A DNA stretch of 64,000 nt from Bacillus sp. (in: firmicutes) (lineage in GTDB: Bacteria; Bacillota; Bacilli; Bacillales; Bacillaceae_J): positions 248,001-312,000 of the forward strand of contig DUSF01000056.1 in NCBI GenBank assembly GCA_012842745.1. The letters run 5' to 3'. Numbering within the stretch: position 1 is the stretch's first letter; every line of letters begins with the position of its first letter. The position numbers and the translations under genes were made by a program. A model generated the notes under the pieces. That model made no database searches, had not been told where the DNA came from, and saw nothing but the letters and a program-made list of their open reading frames with translations. Below are positions 1 to 9,228 of the stretch, piece by piece.

Positions 1-384
1 CATATTAAAGAAGACACAGAACTTTTCAATTGGAGCCAGCATCTAGAGTTCCATGTATTTGATTTAGGTGCGTTCATGGTACAATGGAGAAAATACCGCC
101 GGAAAATGAGAAGCCTAGAAAAAAGTGAAGAGTTGCCATGGCTAATGATGCTATCGGCAGCGGATTATCAAAAGAAAAAATTGGATGAAGCAAGGAAAAA
201 AGAGTTGATGGACTTACTTAGTAATCTTGAAGGTGCGCAAAGGTTGGGGGAAGAAAGAGGAATTAAAGAAGGTAAAAAAGAGGTTGCCTTAAAAATGCTT
301 GAAAAAGGTTATGATATTGCAACTATTGCAGAAATCACAGGTCTTAGTGAACAGGAAATTCTGCAGTTAATAAATCAAAATTAA
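1..384 (+). CDS. Rpn-family PD-(D/E)XK nuclease/putative transposase, C-terminal part
   Basis: The reading frame is open from the first base of the window, so the gene starts outside and only about 127 C-terminal residues are visible. The tail is highly charged and helical, with many Lys/Glu, a stretch resembling EGAQRLGEERGIKEGKKE and then ALKMLEKGYDIATIAEITGLSEQEI. This tail pattern is typical of Rpn (recombination-promoting nuclease) proteins, whose catalytic PD-(D/E)XK core would lie in the missing N-terminal part. The role, DNA cleavage linked to recombination or mobility, is inferred from the family only. A hairpin terminator follows directly. Confidence 0.75.
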   Translation, partial: HIKEDTELFNWSQHLEFHVFDLGAFMVQWRKYRRKMRSLEKSEELPWLMMLSAADYQKKKLDEARKKELMDLLSNLEGAQRLGEERGIKEGKKEVALKMLEKGYDIATIAEITGLSEQEILQLINQN

Positions 385-397
385 TTCAGAAAAGAAA

Positions 398-422
398 TGT
401 CGAAGTGCCTAGTACTTCGACA
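398..422 (+). terminator. Rho-independent terminator after Rpn-family gene
   Basis: A perfect 9-bp inverted repeat (TGTCGAAGT / ACTTCGACA) with a 7-base loop is followed by an A/T-rich run. It sits 13 bases after the stop codon at 384. Confidence 0.7.
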
Positions 423-488
423 AAATAAATTTTAATTTAAACGCTAAAAGTAGTGTGATTTTAATCCGGAAATCCACTGCTTTTGTAT

Positions 489-1763
489 TTATGAATCTTT
501 CACATTTAATATGTGAATTTCCACACTAGACTGCTCCGCCTTTTTTCTTTTGTTAAGCAATAGCTTTATACAACCCAATCCACCGAACAACGCACTTACA
601 CTGGAGAATAGAAAAGCGGAGAAATAGGAATTTGCATATTCGATAAGAAACCCTGTTATAATAGGTGAGACTAATTGCCCTGTGCTAAAAAATACTGTCA
701 CGAATCCCATGGCGATTGTTATGTATTTTGGATGAATATATTCAATCACCGTAGCATTTATAATCGTTGGAACACCCCAAAGGGTCACGCCATATACAGC
801 AGTAATTAAAAATAGTAGCACACTGTTTTCTGAGAAACTTAATGAGAGAAGAAGGAAACTTTGTGAAAAAAATACAATCATTAAAGTAAACATACGGCCT
901 ACACGATCGGAAAGGCTCCCCCAAATAAAACCACTGATGATACTAGTGATACCTGCAATCGCAAAAAATGTACCTGCCGCTTCATTTGTAAATCCTACAT
1001 CAACAATAAGATAATCTACAAGAAAGGTCGAAAAAACTAAATAACTCATGCCCCAAGTAAAATAAATAAATCCTAGGAACCATATTGTTTTATTTTGATA
1101 AATAGTCGTTTCTTCACTGGCACCTGGTTGTTCCTTTATTAATAAAGCTTCTTGTCCTTTAACAATTGGCTTAAGGTTGAGATCCTCTGGTCTGTTTTTC
1201 AAGAATAATACGTTTAATAGAGTAATTAAAATTATAAGGGATGCAAGTAAATACCAGCCTATTCTCCAACCGTTATCCCCTGTTTGTTGAATAAGCATAG
1301 GCATTGTTAAGCCGCTAAAAACAATCCCAATCCCTGAACCACCCATAGCGATTCCTAGCGCCATGCCTCTACTTTTGCTTGCAAACCAATGACCGAGAAG
1401 TCCTAATGATGGCACGTAGGCTCCACCTGTTCCTAGACCAATAATCAAGCAGCCTAGAAAGGTGATATAGAAGTTTGAAGAATTTGCTGTCAGTACCATT
1501 CCTAACGCTATAAAGAATAATGAAAAAACAATGACTTTTTTTGCCTTGAATCGTATGACAAAATATCCAGCAACAATGACGGCGATAAAGTATCCTAAAA
1601 AAATGGAAGAAGCAAGATAGCCTGTTTCTTTGTAATCTAAGTGAAGGCCAGTTTTCATAAATGGAAGAATAGCACCAAATGAAAAGCGACCAAATCCGAG
1701 CGATGCTAAAACACAACATGTAATTAAAGTTAAAATGAACCAACCTTTATGAATATTTTTCAT
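489..1763 (-). CDS. MFS transporter, 12 transmembrane segments
   Basis: This 424-residue protein has about 12 hydrophobic segments split into two halves by a hydrophilic loop near residues 195-225. The N-terminal stretch FGRFSFGAILPFMK and the loop ending SDRVGRM fit the major facilitator superfamily. The substrate cannot be read from sequence. The ATG at 1763 is preferred over an upstream GTG at 1772 because GAGGGG lies 8 bases before it. The gene is divergent from a TetR regulator across a 210-bp control region, so it may be one of that regulator's targets. Confidence 0.85.
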   Translation of the reverse strand: MKNIHKGWFILTLITCCVLASLGFGRFSFGAILPFMKTGLHLDYKETGYLASSIFLGYFIAVIVAGYFVIRFKAKKVIVFSLFFIALGMVLTANSSNFYITFLGCLIIGLGTGGAYVPSLGLLGHWFASKSRGMALGIAMGGSGIGIVFSGLTMPMLIQQTGDNGWRIGWYLLASLIILITLLNVLFLKNRPEDLNLKPIVKGQEALLIKEQPGASEETTIYQNKTIWFLGFIYFTWGMSYLVFSTFLVDYLIVDVGFTNEAAGTFFAIAGITSIISGFIWGSLSDRVGRMFTLMIVFFSQSFLLLSLSFSENSVLLFLITAVYGVTLWGVPTIINATVIEYIHPKYITIAMGFVTVFFSTGQLVSPIITGFLIEYANSYFSAFLFSSVSALFGGLGCIKLLLNKRKKAEQSSVEIHILNVKDS

Positions 1764-1813
1764 AACATTCACCCCTCTTAATTTTTTGATTATTCAAAAT
1801 ATTAACATTCTAA

Positions 1814-1842
1814 ATTTTACATAAGCTTGATGGAATTGTAAA
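1814..1842 (-). promoter_or_regulatory. Sigma-A promoter for the MFS gene
   Basis: On the minus strand TTTACA (1842-1837) and TAAAAT (1819-1814) are separated by exactly 17 bases. The -10 element is about 50 bases upstream of the ATG at 1763. Confidence 0.65.
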
Positions 1843-1926
1843 ATAAAAAAGAATTGTACTTTATTTGAAAATGCAAGTGCTTATTTCTCTTTTGGTTTTT
1901 AATTCCGATAAATCTCATCAAGATAA

Positions 1927-1955
1927 TTGACTAATATTAAAAAGCTTGTTAAAAT
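1927..1955 (+). promoter_or_regulatory. Sigma-A promoter for the TetR/amino-acid ABC operon
   Basis: TTGACT (1927-1932) and TAAAAT (1950-1955) are separated by 17 bases, which puts the start of transcription near 1962. It reads into the TetR gene and probably on through the ABC importer genes, which are closely spaced. Confidence 0.7.
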
Positions 1956-1964
1956 AAACTCGAC

Positions 1965-1974
1965 TGATTAATCA
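1965..1974. promoter_or_regulatory. Palindrome at the transcription start, likely TetR operator
   Basis: The perfect palindrome TGATTAATCA lies just downstream of the predicted transcription start (about 1962) of the TetR gene, and a further ATCA follows. Its place is what an autorepressor operator would have. Binding by the adjacent regulator is inference. Confidence 0.45.
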
Positions 1975-1983
1975 ATCAAGGGG

Positions 1984-2613
1984 GTGAACGTTATTTCTGT
2001 TAAAGATCAAACTTCTGATCGAAGAAGCCAAATTCTTGAGGTAGCTTTGAAATTGTTTGCTACGCAAGGCTATCATAAAACGAAAGTTTCTGATATCGTT
2101 CATGCCGCAGGTGTCGCGCAAGGTACTTTTTATTGGTATTTTACAAGCAAAGAAGCTATTGCTTTAGAAATTATCAATAACGGACAAACTAATCTTATCG
2201 CTGTGATTTCTCAAGGTTATCGGGAGTCAAAGGGAACTGTTCAAGAAGTAGTAAAGGCGTCAGAAAAATTATTTGCAGATTTATTTACATACTCACAGCA
2301 AAATAGTTATTTTATGAAACTTTTATTAAAAGGAATAGGGACTGAGGATACCGTTCAATCCGCCATCCTAGAATCGCGACAAAAACTTGAAGAAGCGTTT
2401 CAAAACAATATTCAAAGGGCAACGGAGCTTGGGATTTTGCCAAAAAAAGACCCAGCCATTCAATCAGCGCTGTTGGTGAGTCTAATGGAAGGAATGTTAG
2501 AAAGGTGGTTATTCCGTCCACAGCTTAAGCATTCGAGTCTACAAAAGAAATCTGCGCAAGAACTTGCACAGGAAGTTGTAAAATTTGAGTTTTTTGGACT
2601 TTTAGGAATGTAA
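1984..2613 (+). CDS. TetR/AcrR-family transcriptional regulator
   Basis: A TetR-type helix-turn-helix fills residues 12-60 (LKLFATQGYHKTKVSDIV, then GVAQGTFYWYFTSKEAI). The rest is the helical ligand-binding and dimerisation domain. Length (about 209 residues) is normal for the family. It leads an operon with an amino-acid ABC importer and faces an MFS transporter, so it probably senses a small molecule linked to one of these. The start is odd: GTG 1984 overlaps its own SD run (GGGGG), whereas ATT at 1993 sits 8 bases after it and aligns with the ATG of the divergent MFS gene. Confidence 0.88.
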   Translation: MNVISVKDQTSDRRSQILEVALKLFATQGYHKTKVSDIVHAAGVAQGTFYWYFTSKEAIALEIINNGQTNLIAVISQGYRESKGTVQEVVKASEKLFADLFTYSQQNSYFMKLLLKGIGTEDTVQSAILESRQKLEEAFQNNIQRATELGILPKKDPAIQSALLVSLMEGMLERWLFRPQLKHSSLQKKSAQELAQEVVKFEFFGLLGM

Positions 2614-2637
2614 AAAAGAAAAAAGAAGGGGATTACG

Positions 2638-3498
2638 ATGAATAAGAAAAAATCATTTTTTACGCTATTACTTGTATTAATGTTGAGTTTTATCATTAGC
2701 GCTTGTGGCGCGAACAATGGAACAAAAGAGCAAAAGGCGGGGGAAACTCCAACAACGAAAGAAGATACACAAGATGAAACAACTCTACTTGATGAAATTA
2801 AAGACCGCGGCATCCTGAAAGTGGGCTTAATGGGAACATACCGCCCTTACAATTTCTTGAATGAGAAAAAAGAAATGGATGGTTTTGATGCTGATATAGC
2901 GAAGGAAGTAGCGAAACGCTTAGGGGTAGAAGTTGAGTTTGTTGCTCAAGAATTTTCTGGTATGATTGCTGGCTTACAAGCCGAAAAATTCGATGTTGTG
3001 ATTAGTCAAATGACGATTACTGATGAGCGAAAAGAACAAATGGACTTTTCTGATCCGTATATTACAAACCAAGTAAAAGTAATTGTCCATGAAAGCAATG
3101 ACACGATAAAATCTGTAGAAGATTTTAAAGGTAAAAATATTGGTGTTGGTTTAGGAACAAATGATGAAACATATTTACGCACGAAATTAATGCCTGAAGT
3201 CGGTAAATTCAATATTATGACATATAATGATGTCATTACTACATTAAAAGATCTTGATGCTGGGCGCGTCGATGCAACAATCAACAATATCTATGCTATT
3301 AAACCAGTCGTTGAGCAAAATGGTTTTAAAATCAAAGCAGTTGGAGAAGCGATTAAATCCGACCGAGCAGGGATTGCTACTCGTAAAGGGAATGAAGAGC
3401 TTGTCAATGAATTAAACCGTATTCTCGCTGAAATGAAGGAAGACGGTACGTACAATGAAATTTTTGTAAAATGGTTTGAGGAAGAACCTCAAAGCTAG
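2638..3498 (+). CDS. Amino-acid ABC transporter substrate-binding lipoprotein
   Basis: This is the extracellular solute-binding subunit of a polar amino-acid importer (SBP family 3). Residues 1-22 form a lipoprotein signal ending at the lipobox ISAC, so Cys22 would be lipid-anchored. After a Thr/Glu-rich linker the family-3 fold begins at DRGILKVGL and includes MDGFDADIAKEVAKRLG. It is followed by permease and ATPase genes in the same direction. AAGGGG precedes the ATG by 6 bases. Substrate (for example glutamine, arginine or cystine) is not determined. Confidence 0.9.
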   Translation: MNKKKSFFTLLLVLMLSFIISACGANNGTKEQKAGETPTTKEDTQDETTLLDEIKDRGILKVGLMGTYRPYNFLNEKKEMDGFDADIAKEVAKRLGVEVEFVAQEFSGMIAGLQAEKFDVVISQMTITDERKEQMDFSDPYITNQVKVIVHESNDTIKSVEDFKGKNIGVGLGTNDETYLRTKLMPEVGKFNIMTYNDVITTLKDLDAGRVDATINNIYAIKPVVEQNGFKIKAVGEAIKSDRAGIATRKGNEELVNELNRILAEMKEDGTYNEIFVKWFEEEPQS

Positions 3499-3518
3499 GA
3501 AAGGACACCAACTGAAAA

Positions 3519-4163
3519 ATGGATGTTGTAATTGATAATTTGCCATTTTTATTCCAAGGAGCGTATTATACGCTCCTAATTACGATTGTATCGATGTTTT
3601 TTGGGTCAATCATTGCTGTGTTTGTGGCTGTAGCTAGGCTGAAAGGGAATCGACCGATACGCTGGCTTGCACGGGCATATGTGTCAGCTATACGCGGTAC
3701 CCCAACCTTAGTTCAGATTATTATTGTTTATTATGGGTTAGTTGAATATGGGATTAAGTTTCAGCCACTGACAGCTGCGATTATTGCCCTCAGCATAAGT
3801 ATTGGTGCCTATTTATCTGAAACGTTACGCGGGGCTTTACAGTCAATTCCAAAGGGGCAAATGGAAGCTGCTTATGCCTCGGGCATGACCACTTTTCAAA
3901 CGATGCAGAGGATCATTTTTCCGCAGGCGATTCGCATTGCGATTCCACCAGCTGGAAATACATTTATTGGAATGTTAAAAGAAACATCACTTGTATCTGT
4001 CATCACAGTTACCGAATTATTGCGATCAGCGGAGTTATTAATTGCTCAATATTATATTTATATGCCAATTTATCTCTCAATCGCGCTTATGTACTGGATC
4101 ATGAGTACAGGCTTTTCTTTTTTATTAGAAAGATGGGAGAAACGTTTATCAATCTATTTATAA
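3519..4163 (+). CDS. Amino-acid ABC transporter permease
   Basis: A 214-residue inner-membrane subunit of the HisM/GlnP type. It has about five transmembrane helices and the EAA loop near residues 116-135 ([20 protein letters not shown]), which docks to the ATPase. [17 protein letters not shown] is a characteristic stretch of polar amino-acid permeases. It lies between the binding-protein and ATPase genes with 20 and 13 bases of spacing. Confidence 0.9.
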   Translation: MDVVIDNLPFLFQGAYYTLLITIVSMFFGSIIAVFVAVARLKGNRPIRWLARAYVSAIRGTPTLVQIIIVYYGLVEYGIKFQPLTAAIIALSISIGAYLSETLRGALQSIPKGQMEAAYASGMTTFQTMQRIIFPQAIRIAIPPAGNTFIGMLKETSLVSVITVTELLRSAELLIAQYYIYMPIYLSIALMYWIMSTGFSFLLERWEKRLSIYL

Positions 4164-4176
4164 GTTGGGGGATTAC

Positions 4177-4926
4177 ATGATTCAAATTAATTATTTATCA
4201 AAAAGCTTCCAAGAGTTAGAAGTTTTAAAAAATATTAATCTACATGTAAATACGGGTGAAGTCGTTGCTATTCTAGGTCCTAGTGGCTCAGGAAAAAGCA
4301 CATTGCTCCGCTGTCTGAACGGTCTTGAAGAAATGACAAAGGGAAGAATCGAAGTGGCGGGAGCTGTGATTGATTGTGAACAAAGTAAGAAAGTGCAATC
4401 AAAAGCAATTCGCCAGATTCGCTTGCAGACCGGGATGGTTTTTCAACAGTTTAATTTATATCCACATAAAACCGCACTAGAAAACGTAACGGAAGCCTTA
4501 TTGGTTGTAAGAAAGTGGACAAAAGAAAAGGCCATTGAGAAAGGGGAAATGTTGTTAGCCCGTGTGGGATTACTTGAAAAAAAAGATGTGTACCCATCGC
4601 GTTTATCCGGCGGTCAACAACAAAGGGTAGCGATTGCCCGCGCCTTGGCAGCGGAGCCAGCAGTTATGCTTTTTGATGAACCAACATCTGCTCTTGATCC
4701 AGAATTAGTTGGCGAGGTGCTAGCTGTTATGAAGGAACTTGCCAAGGAAGGTATGACGATGCTTATAGTAACGCACGAAATGGAATTTGCTCAGGAAGTA
4801 GCAGATCGGATTATTTTTATGGATGGTGGAAACATTGTCGAACAAGGTACCCCTGAGGAATTTTTCAACAATACGCAAACAGAACGTGCACAAAAATTTT
4901 TGAAAAAGATCGGGAACTATGATTGA
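4177..4926 (+). CDS. Amino-acid ABC transporter ATP-binding protein
   Basis: A 249-residue ATPase with Walker A GPSGSGKS (about residue 34), a Q-loop, the signature LSGGQQQR (about 143), Walker [13 protein letters not shown] and switch VTHE. It powers the importer encoded just upstream. The ATG at 4177 is chosen over a TTG at 4165 because GGGGG lies 5 bases before it. Confidence 0.92.
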   Translation: MIQINYLSKSFQELEVLKNINLHVNTGEVVAILGPSGSGKSTLLRCLNGLEEMTKGRIEVAGAVIDCEQSKKVQSKAIRQIRLQTGMVFQQFNLYPHKTALENVTEALLVVRKWTKEKAIEKGEMLLARVGLLEKKDVYPSRLSGGQQQRVAIARALAAEPAVMLFDEPTSALDPELVGEVLAVMKELAKEGMTMLIVTHEMEFAQEVADRIIFMDGGNIVEQGTPEEFFNNTQTERAQKFLKKIGNYD

Positions 4927-4984
4927 ACATTCATACCCATGAATGAAAATTCTATTTTTACAAAGAAAAGAGGATATTGCAAAA

Positions 4985-5419
4985 ATGATAGTAAAAACGA
5001 AGTGGAATGGCCAACGCGCCTTTACGGCTGTTGGTGACTCAGGATATGAAATTAAAATGGATGCCACAGAAGCGTACGGTGGTGAAGGGAAGGGAGTCAC
5101 ACCAACCGAAATGCTTTTAGCCTCCTTGGCAGGATGTATTGGCATTGACGTTACGATGATTCTGAGACATTACCTAGACTCAATTGAAAGTCTAGAAATT
5201 GAAACAAATGGCACAAGGAAAGAGGATTTACCAACAGGATTTACAGCAATTACTGTAACCTTCCACATTGATGGCAATATTGATAGCAAGAAAATATGGA
5301 GAGCGATTAATTTAGGAAAGCAAAAATATTGTGCTGTTTCTGATTCACTTAAAGCTGATATAACATTCCGCCTTGTATTAAATGGAGTAGAGGATAATGA
5401 CCCGACGTCTGAGGAATAA
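4985..5419 (+). CDS. OsmC/Ohr-family protein
   Basis: A 144-residue OsmC-fold protein, a family of thiol peroxidases acting on organic hydroperoxides. The motif LASLAGCIGIDV holds the first conserved Cys, and KYCAVSDSL holds the second near residue 115. The ATG at 4985 gives the usual N-terminus (MIVKTKW) and follows an AGAGGAT site; an upstream ATG at 4943 has no SD. It is the last gene of the importer operon, 58 bases after the ATPase. The link to amino-acid uptake is unclear; a sulfur amino acid substrate would make sense but is only a guess. Confidence 0.85.
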   Translation: MIVKTKWNGQRAFTAVGDSGYEIKMDATEAYGGEGKGVTPTEMLLASLAGCIGIDVTMILRHYLDSIESLEIETNGTRKEDLPTGFTAITVTFHIDGNIDSKKIWRAINLGKQKYCAVSDSLKADITFRLVLNGVEDNDPTSEE

Positions 5420-5487
5420 GCTTGAGCAAGTTAGGTAGCATCATTGAGTTTTAGCTTATTAATAATGGTTGCTAAATCTGTCTAAGG

Positions 5488-5516
5488 TTTACATACAATA
5501 AAGAAAAGTTTATACT
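5488..5516 (+). promoter_or_regulatory. Sigma-A promoter for ribU
   Basis: TTTACA (5488-5493) and TATACT (5511-5516) are spaced by 17 bases. Transcription would start near 5523, just before the FMN riboswitch. Confidence 0.7.
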
Positions 5517-5535
5517 AATAAAAAATAATATCGAT

Positions 5536-5664
5536 CTATCTTCAGGGCAGGGTGTAATTCCCGACCGGCGGTATGGAAGGTAACTTCTTAAGCCCGCGAG
5601 CCTTTTTGGCATGATTTGGTGAGATTCCGAAGCCGACAGTATAGTCTGGATGGGAGAAGATGGA
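5536..5664 (+). promoter_or_regulatory. FMN riboswitch (RFN element)
   Basis: All conserved blocks of the RFN element are present in order: CAGGGCAGGGTG, CCCGACCGGCGGTA, AGCCCGCGAGCC, GGTGAGATTCCG, AGCCGACAGTATAGTC and TGGATGGGAGAAGA. The closing stem pairs ATCTTC (about 5538) with GAAGAT (about 5656). It senses flavin mononucleotide and controls the riboflavin transporter downstream. An intrinsic terminator follows, which fits transcriptional control. Confidence 0.95.
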
Positions 5665-5735
5665 GGTTTGAGCGTTTATATCAATTTTTTGTGATTGAAT
5701 AAGCGTTTGTTTGCCTATATGTATTCACATATTCT

Positions 5736-5765
5736 CCCACTCAATCGATTTTGGGTGGGTTTTTA
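5736..5765 (+). terminator. Riboswitch-controlled terminator before ribU
   Basis: CCCAC (5736-5740) pairs with GTGGG (5755-5759), with further inner pairing, and T-rich sequence follows. The segment TTCTCCCA (5732-5739) is also complementary to TGGGAGAA (5651-5658) inside the riboswitch, so an antiterminator can form when FMN is absent. Confidence 0.8.
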
Positions 5766-5817
5766 TATAGGGCAAATCTCTTTCTGCTAGTTAGATCGGA
5801 GAAATGGGAGAGAACAA

Positions 5818-6405
5818 ATGAATAAAAGTAGTCAAAAAATTCGTCAAACCGTAACAGTAGCAGTTTTGTCTAGCATTGCATATCTACTAATGATGCTGAA
5901 TTTTCCGTTGCCAGGATTGCCGCCATTTTTAAAAATTGATTTTAGTGAAGTACCAGCATTACTCGCAACAATTGTATTTGGTCCTGTTGCTGGCATCACT
6001 GTTGAAGCAATTAAAAATATTTTGCACTATATTATTCAAGGTGCGATGACGGGAGTTCCAATTGACCAAGCAGCAAATTTTGTGGCGGGACTTTTATTTA
6101 TTTTACCTGCTTCATTTTTATACAAAAGGATTCACTCTACAAAAGGATTAACAATCGGTTTATTAATAGGCACAATCACAATGACAATCATGATGAGCAT
6201 TCTTAATTACTTTCTGATCCTACCAGCTTATACATTTTTCCTGAATGCACCAGCAATGTCAAGTGCAGAAGCAAAAGGGTTAATTGTAGTAGGTATTATG
6301 CCGTTTAATTTAATAAAAGGAATTGTAATTACATTATTATTCACGGTGCTTTTTGCGAAGTTAAAGCCATGGTTACGGACTTACGAAAAATCAATTGCAG
6401 CATAA
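5818..6405 (+). CDS. ribU: Riboflavin transporter, ECF S component
   Basis: A 195-residue membrane protein with about six hydrophobic segments. It binds riboflavin and works with the shared ECF energy-coupling module, which is not in this window. KIDFSEVPALLATIVFGP and the following GITVEAIKN stretch match the RibU family. The FMN riboswitch directly upstream gives independent support for flavin uptake. A strong hairpin terminator follows. Confidence 0.93.
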   Translation: MNKSSQKIRQTVTVAVLSSIAYLLMMLNFPLPGLPPFLKIDFSEVPALLATIVFGPVAGITVEAIKNILHYIIQGAMTGVPIDQAANFVAGLLFILPASFLYKRIHSTKGLTIGLLIGTITMTIMMSILNYFLILPAYTFFLNAPAMSSAEAKGLIVVGIMPFNLIKGIVITLLFTVLFAKLKPWLRTYEKSIAA

Positions 6406-6413
6406 AAATATAG

Positions 6414-6446
6414 AAACAGGCGAACTCATTCCCAGTTCGCCTGTTT
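6414..6446. terminator. Bidirectional terminator between ribU and the Bce-type permease
   Basis: A perfect 13-bp inverted repeat (AAACAGGCGAACT / AGTTCGCCTGTTT) lies between two convergent genes, with T-rich sequence on either side. Confidence 0.85.
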
Positions 6447-6450
6447 ATTC

Positions 6451-8397
6451 TTATAATGCTTCTTTAATCACTTTTTTGTAATAGCGGACTGAAAGTAATC
6501 CGAAAATAGAGTACAGTGCTGTATATAAAATCATGACTATAATCATTGGTGTCCAAAGTTCAGTGCCAAAAAGAAACCAGCCAGATTGAACGGCGAAATA
6601 ACTATGGCATAATCCGATAATTAATGGGATACCGAAGTTAAATAGCTGTTTAGCTTTTACTCCTTTTAAAAGGTCAGCTTGTGTGAATCCGAGTTTTCGC
6701 AAAATCGTGTAATTTGGCTTTTCCTCTTCACATTCACCCATTTGTTTAAAATATAAAATGCAGCCAGATGTTATTAAGAAGGTTAATCCTAAAAAGCCGA
6801 CGATAAACATAATGAGCCCCATGTTTTTCTTTTGTATATTGCTTATTTCGAGTCTTGAATCATTGGTTCTCGTATTTGCAAAGTCCATTTCTTGAAAAAT
6901 TAAATTAGCTTTTTCAAGACTATTTACCTCTTTTATATCGACTCCAATAAATATTGAAGCTTCTTTTTGAATCGCGGGATCGATGTCTGCTTTTAGTTGT
7001 GTAAAGATTGCGTCATCGACAATGGCAACGGGAAAACCTCCATTTGTAAAATACCACGAAACAATATGCTTTTTTTCTAAGCCGATATACTTTAATGGAA
7101 ATTGTTGATTTTTCCCTTTTAATTCAATCTGTCCAGAGTCTTTTATTGCCATAAATTTTTGCAGTAAGTCGTTAAAACCTGTAAAAACTGTTTCCTCTGG
7201 ATGTACATCTATGCCTGGAATCGCCTTGTCATTAATAACGGCAATAGTTGCATCACTGGGGTCAAAGTGTAATCCTTGTATGTTTACACCTAAAATATTT
7301 GTTAAATTGGCTTTAGATTGGATGACTTCAATCTGTCTTTCTACATAGTTTATTTGCTGTTTTTCTAACATTTTTGTAAATTGTTCTGCCTCTTTCATAT
7401 TTGCAAATGAAAAATCCCCTGCAACTTGGTTTTCCGCTGTTTTTTCTGCGGAATAATAGGAAATATAGCTTAACGATAATAAGCTGATGGCTAGGGCAGA
7501 TACTGTTGTAATAATCGTTAATAATAACGCACTTGCTTTCATCCGAAACATAATCGTAGAAAGCGACAAAACCTCATGAATCTTTAAATAGCCATTTTTC
7601 TTTTTTCGTACAAGATGAAAGATAAAGCTAACGGAGCCTTTGTAAAATAAGTAGGTTCCGATAATCACTGATGCGAGAATAAATAACATCGCGCCGAATA
7701 ACTCAAGCATTGTTGTAAAGCTGCCTCCAAATAATTTTGAAGATACATAATAGCCAACTATAATCAAAGCCATTCCAGCAATTCCGATGAACATTTCAAA
7801 CGATGATAATTTTTTAGCCTTATGCTCTGTTGTAGAGAGGAGGCGGAATAACGATAATATGCTTTGTTTCTTTATAAAAAAGTAATTCATCATTAAAATA
7901 ACAAGGTAGATAACCGTAAACATCGTAATAGTTTGGACTAAAGCCTGATTTGAGAAATGAAGCGTTGCAATTGTATCCACTTTTGTTATTTTAAATAAAA
8001 TCATCATGAGTAACTTTGAAGTCGAGAATCCAATCAATATTCCAATTAATAGGGAACTGAAGTAAAGGATTAAGTTTTCCGCACTAAGTATGCGGAAAAT
8101 TCGTCCTTTTGTCATCCCGATCAATTGGAGTAAACCAATTTCTTTGCTGCGTCGTTTTAAAAAGATTGTATTGGCATACAGAACAAAGATAGCCACAATG
8201 GTGACAAGCAGGATGGAAGCCGTTCGAATAGCGGCCGCTCCTTTGATAGTTCCTTTTGTTGCATCCATTGCTGGATCATATTGCAAGGTGACGAACGCAA
8301 AATAAAGAGCAACGCTAAAAAGCAATGCAAATACATATAAATAATAGTTTTTAAAATTCTTCCGTAAGTTGCGGAGGATTAACTGGTTTATGCTCAT
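6451..8397 (-). CDS. Bce-type ABC transporter permease (FtsX-like)
   Basis: A 648-residue permease with one N-terminal helix, clusters of transmembrane helices (about ten in all) and a large extracytoplasmic domain near residues 310-520. This is the architecture of BceB-type transporters that sense and remove peptide antibiotics such as bacitracin from lipid II-cycle targets. Its ATG overlaps the stop of the ATPase gene by four bases (ATGA). The drug cannot be predicted, because BceB, PsdB and YxdM paralogues look alike. Confidence 0.9.
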   Translation of the reverse strand: MSINQLILRNLRKNFKNYYLYVFALLFSVALYFAFVTLQYDPAMDATKGTIKGAAAIRTASILLVTIVAIFVLYANTIFLKRRSKEIGLLQLIGMTKGRIFRILSAENLILYFSSLLIGILIGFSTSKLLMMILFKITKVDTIATLHFSNQALVQTITMFTVIYLVILMMNYFFIKKQSILSLFRLLSTTEHKAKKLSSFEMFIGIAGMALIIVGYYVSSKLFGGSFTTMLELFGAMLFILASVIIGTYLFYKGSVSFIFHLVRKKKNGYLKIHEVLSLSTIMFRMKASALLLTIITTVSALAISLLSLSYISYYSAEKTAENQVAGDFSFANMKEAEQFTKMLEKQQINYVERQIEVIQSKANLTNILGVNIQGLHFDPSDATIAVINDKAIPGIDVHPEETVFTGFNDLLQKFMAIKDSGQIELKGKNQQFPLKYIGLEKKHIVSWYFTNGGFPVAIVDDAIFTQLKADIDPAIQKEASIFIGVDIKEVNSLEKANLIFQEMDFANTRTNDSRLEISNIQKKNMGLIMFIVGFLGLTFLITSGCILYFKQMGECEEEKPNYTILRKLGFTQADLLKGVKAKQLFNFGIPLIIGLCHSYFAVQSGWFLFGTELWTPMIIVMILYTALYSIFGLLSVRYYKKVIKEAL

Positions 8398-9152
8398 TTT
8401 GATTGCACCCCACCGAGCACTGCTTGAGTTTTTATGATGTCATTAAAAAACACCTGTCTTGCTTCTTCTCCTTTGTTTAACATTGTGTAAATTTGCCCGT
8501 CTTTAATAAAAATGGCTCTGCTAGAGTAGCTGGCAGCGACCGCATCATGTGTAACCATCACAATTGTTGCCTGACGTTTTTCATTTAACTCGTTTAGTTT
8601 GTTAAGTAAGTCAGAAGCAGACTTTGAATCAAGTGCCCCAGTTGGTTCATCGGCGAAGATGATGCTTGGCTCATGAATGAAGGCGCGGGCGGCTGATGTC
8701 CGCTGTTTTTGACCACCAGAAATTTCATTTGGGTATTTGTCTTTAATTTCATAAATACCGAGTTCTTCTGCAATTGCCTGAAATTTACGCTGTGCTTCTT
8801 GTTTTGAGGTATTAGAAATCGATAATGGCAAAAGGATATTTTCTTTTACCGTCAATGTGTCAAGCAAATTATATTCTTGAAAAATAAAGCCTAAATAATT
8901 TTTTCGAAATTCAGCTAGTTCTTTTTCTTTCATAGCTGTCATTTCTTTTTCCTCAATTTTGATGGAACCGCTGCTTGCTTTGTCAATTGAGGAGAGGACA
9001 TTGAGCAAAGTTGTTTTTCCAGAGCCTGATGCGCCCATGATGCTGACAAATTCACCTTTCTCAATGCGAATGTCAAGTCCTTTCAGTACTTCTTGTTTAT
9101 TAAACTTGTTGCCGTAGCTTTTATGAATTTTTGTAGCTTCTAACACTGTCAT
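8394..9152 (-). CDS. Bce-type ABC transporter ATP-binding protein
   Basis: A 252-residue ATPase with Walker A GASGSGKT (about residue 38), the signature ISGGQKQR (about 145), Walker [13 protein letters not shown] and switch MVTHD. The sequence is of the BceA/LolD type. It is translationally coupled to the permease (ATGA overlap). AAGGAG lies about 11 bases before the ATG. Expression probably depends on the linked two-component system through an operator-like repeat at 9234-9247. Confidence 0.92.
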   Translation of the reverse strand: MTVLEATKIHKSYGNKFNKQEVLKGLDIRIEKGEFVSIMGASGSGKTTLLNVLSSIDKASSGSIKIEEKEMTAMKEKELAEFRKNYLGFIFQEYNLLDTLTVKENILLPLSISNTSKQEAQRKFQAIAEELGIYEIKDKYPNEISGGQKQRTSAARAFIHEPSIIFADEPTGALDSKSASDLLNKLNELNEKRQATIVMVTHDAVAASYSSRAIFIKDGQIYTMLNKGEEARQVFFNDIIKTQAVLGGVQSK

Positions 9153-9174
9153 TTAATTCACACTCCTTGAGTTT

Positions 9175-9203
9175 ATTATAAGGGGCTCTTGCATCTTTCT
9201 CCT
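9175..9203 (-). promoter_or_regulatory. Probable activator-dependent promoter of the Bce-type ABC genes
   Basis: On the minus strand a perfect TATAAT occupies 9180-9175, but the -35 position 17 bases upstream (AGGAGA) bears no resemblance to TTGACA. That is expected for a promoter needing an activator. Transcription would start near 9168. Confidence 0.5.
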
Positions 9204-9228
9204 TCGATTCATCTAACAAATGATAAAA

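Noticed and set aside
1369..1743. Alternative-frame product inside the MFS gene
   Set aside because: It is a frame-shifted reading of a membrane protein, rich in Cys, Trp and Phe, without an SD.
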